A DNA stretch of 34,011 nucleotides from Prevotella sp. (GCA_016285245.1 JAEEQH010000030.1:1-34011); one strand, 5' to 3'; shown: positions 25,667 through 34,011, counted from the stretch's first letter. Notes: a model not told the origin generated them from the letters alone. Program-made: numbers and translations.

Positions 25667-27409
25667 ATGAAAATAAAGAATATCAAATTTTATTTGGCCG
25701 CAGCTGTCATGGGATTGGGACTAACCTCGTGCGAGGACTTCCTGGACCGCCCGACAGAAGACAACTACACGGCAGGCCAATACTACCGCAACGACGCCGA
25801 ATGCATCGCGGCTGTCAACTACTTGTATAACTCGCCGTGGTACGATTTCCAGCGCGGCTTCATCTACTTAGGCGAAGTCACTGCCGGCAACCTGTATGCT
25901 AACGGTCCCGATGAGCATATGTACCTGGACTTCTCGTACAACTCCAGTTCCAAGCACATCCGTAATATGTCGTATTCGCTATGGGCTGTCAACGGCCACG
26001 CTAACGTCGTACGTAACTACATTGCGGGCAGCGGTGCTTCGCAGGCCGTCAAGAACCAGACCATGGGCGAGTGCCTGCTGTGGAAGGCCATGGCCTACTT
26101 CTATCTGGTACGTACTTTCGGCGACGTGCCCATCGTCCACGACAACTCAGAGATGCTGGAGAGAGGCGACTACAACGACCAGCTGAAGGTTCAGAAGGCC
26201 GATGTCTACGAGTACATCTGCTTGACGCTGGAGAAGGCCATCGAGTTGCTGCCTGAAGTTTGCGACGAGGGACGCCTCGACAAGTACTGCGCCAAGGGTC
26301 TGCTGGCCAAGGTCTATCTGGCCAAGGCCGGTGTCAGCGGCAAACTGGACAACAACGACCTGCAGAAGGCTTACGACTACGCCAAGGACGTGATGGACAA
26401 CAGCGGCCGTCAACTGGAAAAGAACTATGCCGACGTCTTCAAACTCGAGGGCAACAAGTCGAAGGAGAACATGATTGCCTGGCGCTGGGTGGTCAGCGGC
26501 AACTGGACATCTCAGAACTCTTTCCAGTCAGACCTTGGTATGACCGGTATTGACGAGTTCGGCGATGTATGGGGCGAATGGAACTGCCCGTCAATTGACT
26601 TGCAGGATGCCTTCGGGTTCAACGTCCTCGACGACCCGAAATCGCGCCCCGATGTTGACACCCGCCGTAAGGCCACGTTCATGACCATCGGCGATGTCGT
26701 TCCCTACCTGTGGCGCGACCATGGCGGCTTCGACTATATGCGTTTTGAATACGACAAGACTTACAACGACGCCGCTTGGGAGCAGCACAGAGCACCAACG
26801 GGTTGTAACGTCGTCAAACATATGTACGGTAACAACGCCGACCACATGGCAGCCCTCGGATCGTCAGCCGATCGTATGGCCAGCTCGCTGTGCACACCGT
26901 TACTCCGTCTGGCCGATGTCTATCTGGTACTGGCCGAGGCGAAAGTGCTGATGGGTCAGGGTAGCGACGCCGATGCACTGAAGGCCTTCAACGCCGTTCA
27001 CCAGCGTGCCATTCCCAACGCCACAGCAAAGACGTCGTTGACGTTCGATGACGTCTGGAAGGAGCGCCGTCTGGAACTCGCCCTTGAGGGCGACCGCTGG
27101 TACGACTTCGTCCGTCTGTCATACTACAACCCCGAGCGCGCCATTTCAGAAATCAAGAACCAGCGCCGTAACGTCTACTGGAACCTTGACCCGATGTTCA
27201 AGAACTACTATAAGACAGGACAGTGGCAGCTCGTCAACAAGGACGACGACGGTAATGACCAGACAGCCATGTACGACGACCAGACGCCTGTGCCTAACGT
27301 GAACATCAGCAGTTTCACCATTCCGTTCCCGATGGAAGACCTGACCTTCAACCCACACCTGAAGGAAGACGCCATCCACGTCAATGTGCGTGAGACCTAT
27401 AAGTATTAA
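25667..27409 (+). CDS. SusD-like glycan-binding lipoprotein
   Basis: 580 residues. The lipoprotein signal ends in LTSC (Cys about 22), followed by EDFLDRPTEDNYTAGQYY, the common SusD start. The helical TPR-like body and the RagB/SusD C-terminal part (LRLADVYLVLAEAKVLMGQ, then VWKERRLELALEGDRWYDFVRL near 465-485) are clear. It caps the SusC-like channel on the cell surface and presents glycan to it. The gap to the susC-like gene is 18 bases. Confidence 0.95.
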   Translation: MKIKNIKFYLAAAVMGLGLTSCEDFLDRPTEDNYTAGQYYRNDAECIAAVNYLYNSPWYDFQRGFIYLGEVTAGNLYANGPDEHMYLDFSYNSSSKHIRNMSYSLWAVNGHANVVRNYIAGSGASQAVKNQTMGECLLWKAMAYFYLVRTFGDVPIVHDNSEMLERGDYNDQLKVQKADVYEYICLTLEKAIELLPEVCDEGRLDKYCAKGLLAKVYLAKAGVSGKLDNNDLQKAYDYAKDVMDNSGRQLEKNYADVFKLEGNKSKENMIAWRWVVSGNWTSQNSFQSDLGMTGIDEFGDVWGEWNCPSIDLQDAFGFNVLDDPKSRPDVDTRRKATFMTIGDVVPYLWRDHGGFDYMRFEYDKTYNDAAWEQHRAPTGCNVVKHMYGNNADHMAALGSSADRMASSLCTPLLRLADVYLVLAEAKVLMGQGSDADALKAFNAVHQRAIPNATAKTSLTFDDVWKERRLELALEGDRWYDFVRLSYYNPERAISEIKNQRRNVYWNLDPMFKNYYKTGQWQLVNKDDDGNDQTAMYDDQTPVPNVNISSFTIPFPMEDLTFNPHLKEDAIHVNVRETYKY

Positions 27410-27431
27410 CCCTTAACACACCATATTAATC

Positions 27432-28694
27432 ATGAAAAGATTATCAAAAAGTCTCTTCTTGCTAAGCGCCCTGGCACTTACGCTGTCTGTATTCACAGGC
27501 TGTAAGGACGAGCCTGACAAGTATGAGGTCAGCGATGGCACACCTACCATCCGCTATATACGCACACTCGGTCTGGAAAGCGCCGACTCCATCATCACTG
27601 GTGCTTACATGGACAACAGCATCTGCATTGTAGGCAACAATCTGCGCAGCATCACCAAGATGTTCTTCAACGACCAGGAGGCACAGCTCATCCCGAGCCT
27701 TATCTTCGACAACACCATGATTGTCACCGTACCAAGTAAGATTCCCGGTGTGGTATACGACAAGATTTTCATGGTCAACAACGCCAACGACACGACGGCC
27801 TACAACTTCAAGGTGCTCGTGCCTGGTCCGACCATCAACAACATGAGCAACGAGTGGGCCAAGGTTGGCGAGAAGGCCACCATCTACGGCAACTACTTCG
27901 TCGATGACCCCAACACCCCGTTGGCACTGACCATTGGTGGCAAGAAGATTGACATCGACAACTTTGACATGACTTCCATCAGCTTCACCGTTCCCAGCGG
28001 TCTGGCCGAAGGTCCTGTAGAGGTAGCCACTGTCTACGGCAAGAAGAAAGCCCGTTTCAACTTCCACGACTCCCGTGGTATGCTGTTCGACAACTGGGAC
28101 AACGGCTGGACGGACGATTACGCCAATGGCATGTTCAAGCACGGCTGGCATGGTGCCACCATTCTTAACGACGACAACTCACTGGACGGCTACTACCTCC
28201 AGTTAGGCGACTGCGACATCAGCGACGACACATGGGATGACGGCCACCTGGCCTTAGAATACTGGCCAGAAGCTACTGACCGTCTGTCAGACAAGGTCAG
28301 CTTTGCCAACTTCGAGAACATGGCTCTGAAGTTTGAGGTCAACATCCCTGCCAGCAACCCGTGGACGAACCTGTCCATGCAGTGTCTGTTCACTGGCGAT
28401 GAACAGGTGACTAATGCCACGGCCAACAACACGTTCTTCCACGACGTGGACTACCCGCGTGCACTCTGGACACCTTGGAGTCAGACAGGCAGTTACGACA
28501 CTGGCGGCAAGTGGACCACAGTGACCATTCCTATCTCTAACTTCAAGTACCTTGAGACAGGCGTGGCATCAACGACGGCTTTGAATGCCAGCAACTTCAC
28601 CGGTCTGACCCTGTTCATCTGGAACGGTGTCAAGAGCGGCACGACGTGCCATCCAATCATCCGCATCGACAACATCCGTGCGGTAGAGTTGTAA
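27432..28694 (+). CDS. TIG-domain surface glycan-binding lipoprotein
   Basis: 420 residues. The lipoprotein signal ends in FTGC (Cys about 23). Residues about 35-205 hold two IPT/TIG-like beta-sandwiches (SICIVGNNLRSITKMFFND; EKATIYGNYFVDDPN). The C-terminal part (about 215-420), with WDNGWTDDY, tryptophan-rich strands and the end IIRIDNIRAVEL, resembles the glycan-binding domain of SGBP-B proteins (the xyloglucan type in Bacteroides ovatus). It occupies the SusE/F position and probably captures polysaccharide at the surface. The TAA stop starts a 7-base repeat array. Confidence 0.8.
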   Translation: MKRLSKSLFLLSALALTLSVFTGCKDEPDKYEVSDGTPTIRYIRTLGLESADSIITGAYMDNSICIVGNNLRSITKMFFNDQEAQLIPSLIFDNTMIVTVPSKIPGVVYDKIFMVNNANDTTAYNFKVLVPGPTINNMSNEWAKVGEKATIYGNYFVDDPNTPLALTIGGKKIDIDNFDMTSISFTVPSGLAEGPVEVATVYGKKKARFNFHDSRGMLFDNWDNGWTDDYANGMFKHGWHGATILNDDNSLDGYYLQLGDCDISDDTWDDGHLALEYWPEATDRLSDKVSFANFENMALKFEVNIPASNPWTNLSMQCLFTGDEQVTNATANNTFFHDVDYPRALWTPWSQTGSYDTGGKWTTVTIPISNFKYLETGVASTTALNASNFTGLTLFIWNGVKSGTTCHPIIRIDNIRAVEL

Positions 28695-28728
28695 GAGTTT
28701 TAAAGTCTAAGAGTTAAGAATTAAGAAA
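28692..28728 (+). repeat. 7-base tandem array starting at a stop codon
   Basis: TAAGAGT at 28692 contains the stop codon; after a degenerate stretch come TAAGAGT, TAAGAAT and TAAGAAA (28708-28728). It fills the gap to the next start at 28737. Confidence 0.7.
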
Positions 28729-28736
28729 TTAGTAAT

Positions 28737-30587
28737 ATGAAAATATATCGCAAAATATCCGTATTGGCCTTAGCTGCGCTGGCGGTAACAACTGGCTTCA
28801 CCAGCTGTAGCGAGGATGATCTTGACACCAACCAGTACAACAAGAGCGGTGTGAACATCCTGGGCTTCGGTCCCATGCCCATCACCCGTGGCGAGACCAT
28901 GCGCGTGACAGGTACCCGTCTGAACAGCGTCAAAGAAGTGCTCTTCCCCGAGGGCAACCAGAAGCTGTCTCCCTCGACAACTTACATCGCAGGCGAGTTC
29001 AGCCTCCAGAACTCCGAGGAGATGACCGTCACTATTCCCGACCAGTGTGTACCCGGCAAGCTCCGTCTGGTGCTGAATAACGGCGACACCATCGTGTCAA
29101 AGTCGAACATCACCTTCGCTGAAGAGATTAAGGTGACGTCGCTCTCGCCCACCTCTGTTCATCCTGGTGACGTAGTGACCATCAAGGGTGAGTACGTGTG
29201 GAACATCGGCGAAGTGATTTTCTTCGACCATGTGGCTGTCGACGCCGAGTCGTTCGTCAAGAACACCCGTTCCGAGATTCAGGTTCGTGTACCGGCCGAG
29301 GCAAAGACTGGTGAGCTGACATACAACGACGGAAGCGACGGTGCAGAGAACTTCACCATCGGCAACCTCAATGTCGACGCTCCGAAGGCCACCGCCATCT
29401 CGAACGCTACACCCGACTTCGGCGAGCGGGTAACCATCACGGGCGAGAACCTCGACCTGGTGACCACCATCGACTTCCCTGCCGTCAAGGAAGTAGCATT
29501 CACTGCCACTGCTGACGGCAAGTCGATTGCAGTCGCTGTTCCCAGCAATACTGTGTCAGGTACCGTCACGTTGACTGCTGCCTCTGGTCTGACGACTTCA
29601 GTCGACATCACCATGCCGTTGGCCACAGTCACAGCTACCGCCCCGACCAAGGATGTGAAGGAAGGCCAGACCGTAACCATCAAGGGTACAAACCTCGACC
29701 GCATCACGCAACTGATACTCCCCGCTATCAAGGAGCCTCTGGAGAAAGGTTCGTTCACACAGAGTGCCACAGAGATTTCATTTGTTGTTCCCGAGAAGAT
29801 GGGCGACGGCACCGTGATTCTCGTTCAGCACGAGAACTACAGCATCGAGTCGGATAAGATTTCTATGTACAGCGAGGATCCCGTTGAGACCCTGTGGAGC
29901 GGCAACATGGACATTGACTGGAACGTGGGCGGTTGCCTGCAGACCATGGCCTACGGTGCCTTCGACTGGTCTACTGTAGAAGCCGGCACGAAACTGTACA
30001 TCACCTACGAGAAGAAGACTCCTGGTGACAGCAACTGGGGCTGTCTGTCCCTGCGTCACGGCATTGAGTGGGGCGCCCTACCCGGCAACTTCGGCTGGCA
30101 GTACGACTTCCCCGACGATGGCGGTGTTTATACGGTAACACTGACACAGGACGTTCTGGATGATCTGATTGCCAACGGCGGATTGATTATCACTGGCTTC
30201 AACTTCGTCATCACAAAGGTGGCACGTTCTATCCCCGAGAACGTCATCTGGAAGGGATCCTTGGACATTGACTGGAACGTGGGCGGTTGCTTGCAGACCA
30301 TGGCCTACGGTGCATACGACTGGTCTACTGTAAAAGCCGGAACAAAGCTGTGCCTCACCTACGAGAAGAAAACTCCCGGTGACAGCAACTGGGGCTGCCT
30401 GTCGTTGCGTCATGGCATTGAGTGGGGCGCACTGCCCGGCAACCTCGGTTGGCAGTACGACTTCCCAAGCGACGAAGGTCTCTACGAAGTACAGCTGACA
30501 CAAGATGCTATTGACGATTTTATTGCCAACGGAGGACTGATTATCACTGGTTTCAACTTTATCCTCAAGAAGGTGGTGATGAAGTAA
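28737..30587 (+). CDS. TIG-repeat lipoprotein with a duplicated C-terminal domain
   Basis: 616 residues. The lipoprotein signal ends in FTSC (Cys about 23). About four IPT/TIG beta-sandwiches follow (roughly 37-120, 127-205, 212-290, 293-372), a spacer arm away from the membrane. The C-terminus is two nearly identical 118-residue modules (about 384-500 and 502-616), each with DIDWNVGGCLQTMAYGA, an EKKTPGDSNWGCLSLRHG segment and GGLIITGFNF. Tryptophan-rich beta strands suggest a carbohydrate-binding module, possibly new, but I do not recognise the family. The place in the operon supports a role in holding the substrate of the GH5 enzyme at the cell surface. Confidence 0.75.
   Translation: MKIYRKISVLALAALAVTTGFTSCSEDDLDTNQYNKSGVNILGFGPMPITRGETMRVTGTRLNSVKEVLFPEGNQKLSPSTTYIAGEFSLQNSEEMTVTIPDQCVPGKLRLVLNNGDTIVSKSNITFAEEIKVTSLSPTSVHPGDVVTIKGEYVWNIGEVIFFDHVAVDAESFVKNTRSEIQVRVPAEAKTGELTYNDGSDGAENFTIGNLNVDAPKATAISNATPDFGERVTITGENLDLVTTIDFPAVKEVAFTATADGKSIAVAVPSNTVSGTVTLTAASGLTTSVDITMPLATVTATAPTKDVKEGQTVTIKGTNLDRITQLILPAIKEPLEKGSFTQSATEISFVVPEKMGDGTVILVQHENYSIESDKISMYSEDPVETLWSGNMDIDWNVGGCLQTMAYGAFDWSTVEAGTKLYITYEKKTPGDSNWGCLSLRHGIEWGALPGNFGWQYDFPDDGGVYTVTLTQDVLDDLIANGGLIITGFNFVITKVARSIPENVIWKGSLDIDWNVGGCLQTMAYGAYDWSTVKAGTKLCLTYEKKTPGDSNWGCLSLRHGIEWGALPGNLGWQYDFPSDEGLYEVQLTQDAIDDFIANGGLIITGFNFILKKVVMK
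29887..30585 (+). repeat. Tandem 354-base in-frame duplication
   Basis: The DNA around TGGACATTGACTGGAACGTG at 29908 recurs at 30262, a period of 354 bases (118 codons). The two copies differ at few bases in the core, so the duplication is recent or kept alike by gene conversion. Confidence 0.9.
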
Positions 30588-30609
30588 CCACGACAAGACA
30601 AAAAATACC

Positions 30610-30644
30610 AAGAGGCACTGCTCCGACAGGGAGTAGTGCCTCTT
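30610..30644 (+). promoter_or_regulatory. Intercistronic hairpin before the GH5 gene
   Basis: AAGAGGCACTGCTCC (30610-30624), loop GACAG, then GGAGTAGTGCCTCTT (30630-30644): a 15-base stem with one G-U pair. ACAAGC follows instead of a T-tract, so it may protect the upstream mRNA or reduce GH5 expression rather than terminate fully. Confidence 0.75.
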
Positions 30645-30671
30645 ACAAGCTAAACAAAACACCCTTATATC

Positions 30672-32234
30672 ATGAGAAAAAAAATATTACTAATTCTCTC
30701 CGCCATCGCCCTACCACTAATGTGGGCCTGTGGCGACGATGAAAGCGAAGATACCCCCACACCGTCGGTGACTGTTAGCTTGCGTTCGTGCAGCATCACC
30801 GAGGGCACGGAGTATAAGGCCTCTGAGCTTACAGAAGTAACCCTCTCCTACAACACCACGGTGACGGTCAGCCCATCAGCCAACATCACACTGAATGGCA
30901 CGAAATGTACTGCAAAGTCGAGTCCGACTACGTCAATGGATGTCATCATCACTCTCCCGACGTTAGAGGAAGGGAAATCCTATAAACTGACCATCCCAGC
31001 TGGCGCCATCGTGAGCAAGACTGACAACACGGCGTCGGCACCTGCCTACACGGTGAACTTCACAACGAAAGCGGCACCTCAGCCCACCGACAACAGCGCC
31101 ACGGCACTGGCCAAGCGACTGGGATGGGGCTGGAACCTGGGCAACCACTTCGACACCAGCAGCGGCGAGGACGGCGTTCACCCGCAGTGGGGCTACTGGG
31201 ACAAGGCCACGCCCACGCAGACACTCTACGACAACCTGAAGAAGGCTGGCGCCAGCACCGTGCGCATCTGCGTCACCTGGGGCAACTACCAAACCACTGA
31301 CGACAACTGGACCATCGAGCCAGACTATATGGCAGAAGTGAAGCAGAACGTCGACTGGGCTGAGTCCGCTGGACTGAACGTCATCCTGAACACCCACCAC
31401 GACGAGTACTGGATGGACATCAAAGAGGCTGCCGGCAACAACATCATCAACGACCAGATTAAGAACCGCCTTGCAAAGACCTGGACACAGATTGCCGAAG
31501 CCTTCCGGTCGAAGGGTGACTTCCTCTTCTTTGAGGCTTTCAACGAGGTGCAGGACGGTCAGTGGGGCTGGGGTGCCAACCGTACGGACGGCGGCAAACA
31601 GTACAAGACGCTGAACGAGTGGAACCAGACGTGCGTCGATGCCATCCGTGCCACTGGCGGCAATAACGCCACACGCTGGATAGGAGTAGCTGCCTACGCC
31701 TCGAGTCCGAATTTCGCTGTTGAAGACGGCTTCGTGCTGCCCACCGATGCCGCCAAGCGCATCATGGTCAGTGTCCACTTCTATGACCCGAGTAACTTCA
31801 CGCTGACACCAGAGGGCAACTACGGCAAGTCAGAATGGGGCCACACAGCAGCAGCCGGTACGTTTGAGTCAGGCAGCAACGAGGAGCACGTCGTCGAGAC
31901 CTTCCAGAAGCTGCACGAGAAATTCATTGCCAACGACATTCCCGTCTACATCGGCGAATATGGCTGCGTGATGCACAAGAGCGACCGCTCCAACCTGTTC
32001 CGCAACTACTACCTGGAGTATGTCTGCCGTGCTGCCCACACATACAACATGCCCGTCATCATCTGGGACAACAACAGCATTGGCGGCGGTGACGAACACC
32101 ATGGTTACTTCGACCACAGCAATGGTAGCTACATCAACGGCCTGGAGTCGCTGGTGCAGAAGATGATCAAGGCCGCCACGAGCGACAATGCCAGCTATAC
32201 GCTGGAGAGCGTCTACAACAATGCTCCGAAATAA
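30672..32234 (+). CDS. GH5 family lipoprotein glycanase
   Basis: 520 residues. Lipoprotein signal ending in MWAC (Cys about 20), then an acidic linker. Residues about 35-135 form a Big_5/SbsA-like Ig domain. The GH5 catalytic domain (about 145-505) opens with GWGWNLGNHFD. The acid/base glutamate is likely in FEAFNEV (about 290) and the nucleophile in YIGEYG (about 430); other GH5 landmarks are NTHHDEYW and IIWDNN. Most GH5 enzymes have NEP, here NEV. An endo-acting beta-1,4-glucanase or related hemicellulase (GH5_4-like by eye) is likely, cutting polysaccharide on the cell surface for import. It is the only glycoside hydrolase gene in the locus as visible here. Confidence 0.88.
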   Translation: MRKKILLILSAIALPLMWACGDDESEDTPTPSVTVSLRSCSITEGTEYKASELTEVTLSYNTTVTVSPSANITLNGTKCTAKSSPTTSMDVIITLPTLEEGKSYKLTIPAGAIVSKTDNTASAPAYTVNFTTKAAPQPTDNSATALAKRLGWGWNLGNHFDTSSGEDGVHPQWGYWDKATPTQTLYDNLKKAGASTVRICVTWGNYQTTDDNWTIEPDYMAEVKQNVDWAESAGLNVILNTHHDEYWMDIKEAAGNNIINDQIKNRLAKTWTQIAEAFRSKGDFLFFEAFNEVQDGQWGWGANRTDGGKQYKTLNEWNQTCVDAIRATGGNNATRWIGVAAYASSPNFAVEDGFVLPTDAAKRIMVSVHFYDPSNFTLTPEGNYGKSEWGHTAAAGTFESGSNEEHVVETFQKLHEKFIANDIPVYIGEYGCVMHKSDRSNLFRNYYLEYVCRAAHTYNMPVIIWDNNSIGGGDEHHGYFDHSNGSYINGLESLVQKMIKAATSDNASYTLESVYNNAPK

Positions 32235-32246
32235 GGAAAAGGGACG

Positions 32247-32924
32247 TTAGTAAAAAGCCTTTGAATATTCCCCCTCGTAGGTTTGCAGGCGCATGACAAC
32301 CGTGTCAGCCTGTACACCTGCGAGGGGGATGCTTAGATAGACATCGCGCGAGTAGTACTCCGGCTGACCGTTCTGGTTGTGATACAACAACAGATGGAGC
32401 GTACTGCGACCATCCTCATGCTTGACAAGGGTGTCGCTGACACAACCGAAGACCTGGCGCGGCGTCTTGCCATCTTTGGTGTCACCCGTCAACACCCGCA
32501 ACCGCAGGTTCAGGTAGCGGCCGCTGCGGGCACGCCAAGCGCTCTGCAGATAGACCGGATCAGTCTTGACCACGGAGCCGAAACGGCTGGCGGACTTCAC
32601 CTCCGGAACAAGCACCTGCGAGAGGTTGTAACCGTCAACCTCGCCATCCTGCAAGTTATAATACAGAAGTGCACGGTAGATGGTGTCTGCCGTCGTTATC
32701 CAGCTGACGGTGAACGGCGGGTTCGTACGCAGGGAGTCACCGTCGTCGGTCAGGACGTAGTCCACACGCTTGTCACTGCCGACATGAGCCTCAACGAAGT
32801 CGGCACGCAGCTGCGAATACTCGCCCTCGCCTTTGTCATAGGCATCTGTCGTACACGACGAGAGGAGAGATGAAAAATGAGAAATGATAGATATGATTAC
32901 CAATAAACGGAATGTATTCTTCAT
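32247..32924 (-). CDS. NigD-like lipoprotein
   Basis: 225 residues. The lipoprotein signal ends in LSSC (Cys about 24). The body, including ADFVEAHVGSDKRVDYVLTD and a C-terminal half rich in beta strands, recalls the NigD-like family of Bacteroidota, whose function is unknown. The hydrophobic signal segment IISIISHFSSLLSS is encoded by TCATTTCTCATTTTTCATC-like repetition, similar to the short arrays elsewhere. Its ATG overlaps the stop codon of the acyltransferase gene (ATGA), so the two are probably translated together. It converges with the GH5 gene with only 12 bases between stop codons. Confidence 0.6.
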   Translation of the reverse strand: MKNTFRLLVIISIISHFSSLLSSCTTDAYDKGEGEYSQLRADFVEAHVGSDKRVDYVLTDDGDSLRTNPPFTVSWITTADTIYRALLYYNLQDGEVDGYNLSQVLVPEVKSASRFGSVVKTDPVYLQSAWRARSGRYLNLRLRVLTGDTKDGKTPRQVFGCVSDTLVKHEDGRSTLHLLLYHNQNGQPEYYSRDVYLSIPLAGVQADTVVMRLQTYEGEYSKAFY

Positions 32925-34011
32925 TGGGCAGCGAGTTTGTTGCGTACAGGGTTGGCATACATGGTAAGCATCCGCTCACGGAGGAACGGCTCATCCTTCT
33001 GCGGCAGCCGGATCTTCTCCAGCTGGCCTTGCAGGTATTTCTCGAAGCGGGCGACATCGGCCTCGGTATAGTGTTCGGCATACTGTCGGCCGCCATCAAG
33101 CAGGTCGGCGGCAATATAGTTACAGGGGAAGAGACGGTAGCCACGGTGTATCTCACGATCCATGCGCCGGCTGAGCTCTGCAAAGAACTCGTTACGGGGC
33201 AGGCCGTTCAGCTCGTCAATCCAAGTGTTGGCAGGCGCGCTGCAGCAGTAGTGCACACGCCCCTTGTAGCCAAAGATACCCGTCTTCATATTGTCAAGGT
33301 CGTCCTGCTTGCTCTTCTTGAACGACGGGTTGTCGCGCTTCTGCTGGAACTCCTGAGCCTTCAGATAGTCACAGGGGTCGTACTCGTAGCTGATGGTCAG
33401 CGGCACGATGTTGAGTTCACGCAAAGCGTCAGCGTTCGTTCCTCGCTCCTCGTTCCTCGTTCCTTGTTCATACCCCATGGCCAGCATTTTCAGCACGGCG
33501 TCCTGCGTATGGTCGCTGGAGTCCTTGGCGCGTCCCTCGCGCTGTGCTATCCAGATATTCTCCTTCTTCTCGGTGACGGCATAGTGTATGTAGCGGCTCA
33601 TCAGCTGCGACGAGCGCATCATCTCGTGGGCTGTCAGTCCGCGACGCACCGTAAAGGCCTTGTTCATCCGCACCAGCCGCTTGATCCAGGGATAGATGAG
33701 TAGGTTGTCGCCAATACCAATTTCTACCGTCGTTGGGTAGCCAGCATCGATGAGCAGTACGTCGAGGAAGGCAGAATCGAGCACGATGTCGCGGTGGTTG
33801 CTGACGAACGTGTAGCGTTCGCCAAGATGAGAGATGAGAGATGAGAGATGAGAGATATGATTAGTTTTTAGCGCCGTATCGTCAAACGAGCAGCCGTCGG
33901 TATGGCGGCGCATAATCCACTTCACCACCGGCTTCATGAAGCGCTTCTGGAAGTCGAGGGGCGTCTTCACACCCGTGAACGCCAGGCGCAGCAGACCGTT
34001 GCGCAGCCCTT
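32921..34011 (-). CDS. PlsC-like 1-acyl-glycerol-3-phosphate acyltransferase family protein (5' end outside window)
   Basis: The frame is open to the window edge; a GTG at 33970 is possible, but the residues before it (GLRNGLLRLAFTGV) look like real protein, so the gene probably starts outside. The acyltransferase motif NHxxxxD is present as NHRDIVLD, and IAQREGRAKDSSD matches the later EGxR-type block. Such enzymes add acyl chains to phospholipid precursors or other lipids at the inner membrane. Two segments look inserted: ISHLSSLISHLGE before the NHRDIVLD motif and EQGTRNEERGTN further on, each encoded by a 4 x 7 array. The NigD-like gene follows with a 4-base overlap. Confidence 0.78.
   Translation of the reverse strand, partial: GLRNGLLRLAFTGVKTPLDFQKRFMKPVVKWIMRRHTDGCSFDDTALKTNHISHLSSLISHLGERYTFVSNHRDIVLDSAFLDVLLIDAGYPTTVEIGIGDNLLIYPWIKRLVRMNKAFTVRRGLTAHEMMRSSQLMSRYIHYAVTEKKENIWIAQREGRAKDSSDHTQDAVLKMLAMGYEQGTRNEERGTNADALRELNIVPLTISYEYDPCDYLKAQEFQQKRDNPSFKKSKQDDLDNMKTGIFGYKGRVHYCCSAPANTWIDELNGLPRNEFFAELSRRMDREIHRGYRLFPCNYIAADLLDGGRQYAEHYTEADVARFEKYLQGQLEKIRLPQKDEPFLRERMLTMYANPVRNKLAAQ
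33437..33464 (-). repeat. 4 x 7 array inside the acyltransferase gene
   Basis: Plus strand: CGTTCCT, CGCTCCT, CGTTCCT, CGTTCCT, then TGTTCAT. On the coding strand it gives the hydrophilic segment EQGTRNEERGTN. Confidence 0.85.
33826..33853 (-). repeat. Second 4 x 7 array inside the acyltransferase gene
   Basis: Plus strand: four perfect copies of GATGAGA, then GATATGA. On the coding strand it gives ISHLSSLISHL, directly before the catalytic NHRDIVLD region. Confidence 0.9.

Noticed and set aside
32379..33703. Plus-strand frames of 164 and 263 codons at 32379-32873 and 32912-33703
   Set aside because: They are antisense to the NigD-like and acyltransferase genes, which have a lipoprotein signal and catalytic motifs.

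Overview
The window looks like a chromosome segment from a Prevotella-type member of the Bacteroidota. The evidence is several promoters of the Bacteroidota form (TTTG, about 20 bases, TAnnTTTG), a SusC/SusD pair, a Prevotella-style C-terminal tail shared by two secreted proteins, and the Bacteroidota-specific knotted carbamoyltransferase of the N-succinyl/N-acetyl-ornithine type. I see no tRNA, rRNA, CRISPR array, integrase or transposase.

Layout. 1-730 is a repeat-rich non-coding stretch ending in a promoter. 731-6115 encodes a 1794-residue secreted modular protein. 6262-9604 is an arginine operon: argR, a GNAT acyltransferase, argG, argC. 9701-13261 holds a membrane-spanning kelch/AraC regulator and a BspA-type leucine-rich-repeat protein, which separate argC from argD. 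Directly after the LRR gene is a decayed copy of the end of argC, which suggests a past rearrangement at this locus. A PIG-L deacetylase-like gene runs on the minus strand (13361-14506). From a promoter at about 14622, a second biosynthetic operon follows: argD, proC, an XRE/cupin regulator, an acyl-CoA synthetase, proB, proA and argF', ending at a terminator near 22088.

22334-32234 is a small polysaccharide utilisation locus: SusC, SusD, a TIG-type surface glycan-binding lipoprotein, a second TIG lipoprotein with a freshly duplicated C-terminal domain, and a GH5 lipoprotein glycanase. The likely substrate is a beta-glucan or similar hemicellulose. On the minus strand at the right edge, a PlsC-like acyltransferase (running off the window) overlaps a NigD-like lipoprotein gene.

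Working together: GNAT, ArgC, ArgD and ArgF' are steps of the acylated arginine pathway (the kinase ArgB is not here), ArgG makes argininosuccinate, and ProB, ProA and ProC make proline. ArgR probably controls the first operon, and a good ArgR-box-like sequence lies just before its own start codon.

The most unusual pattern is a series of very short tandem arrays, mostly 4 x 7 or 3 x 9 bases (24-28 bases in total), each with a different unit. They sit at gene junctions, often starting at the stop codon of the upstream gene, and similar arrays occur in frame inside argF' and the acyltransferase gene. All function calls rest on reading the sequence; no database search was run.
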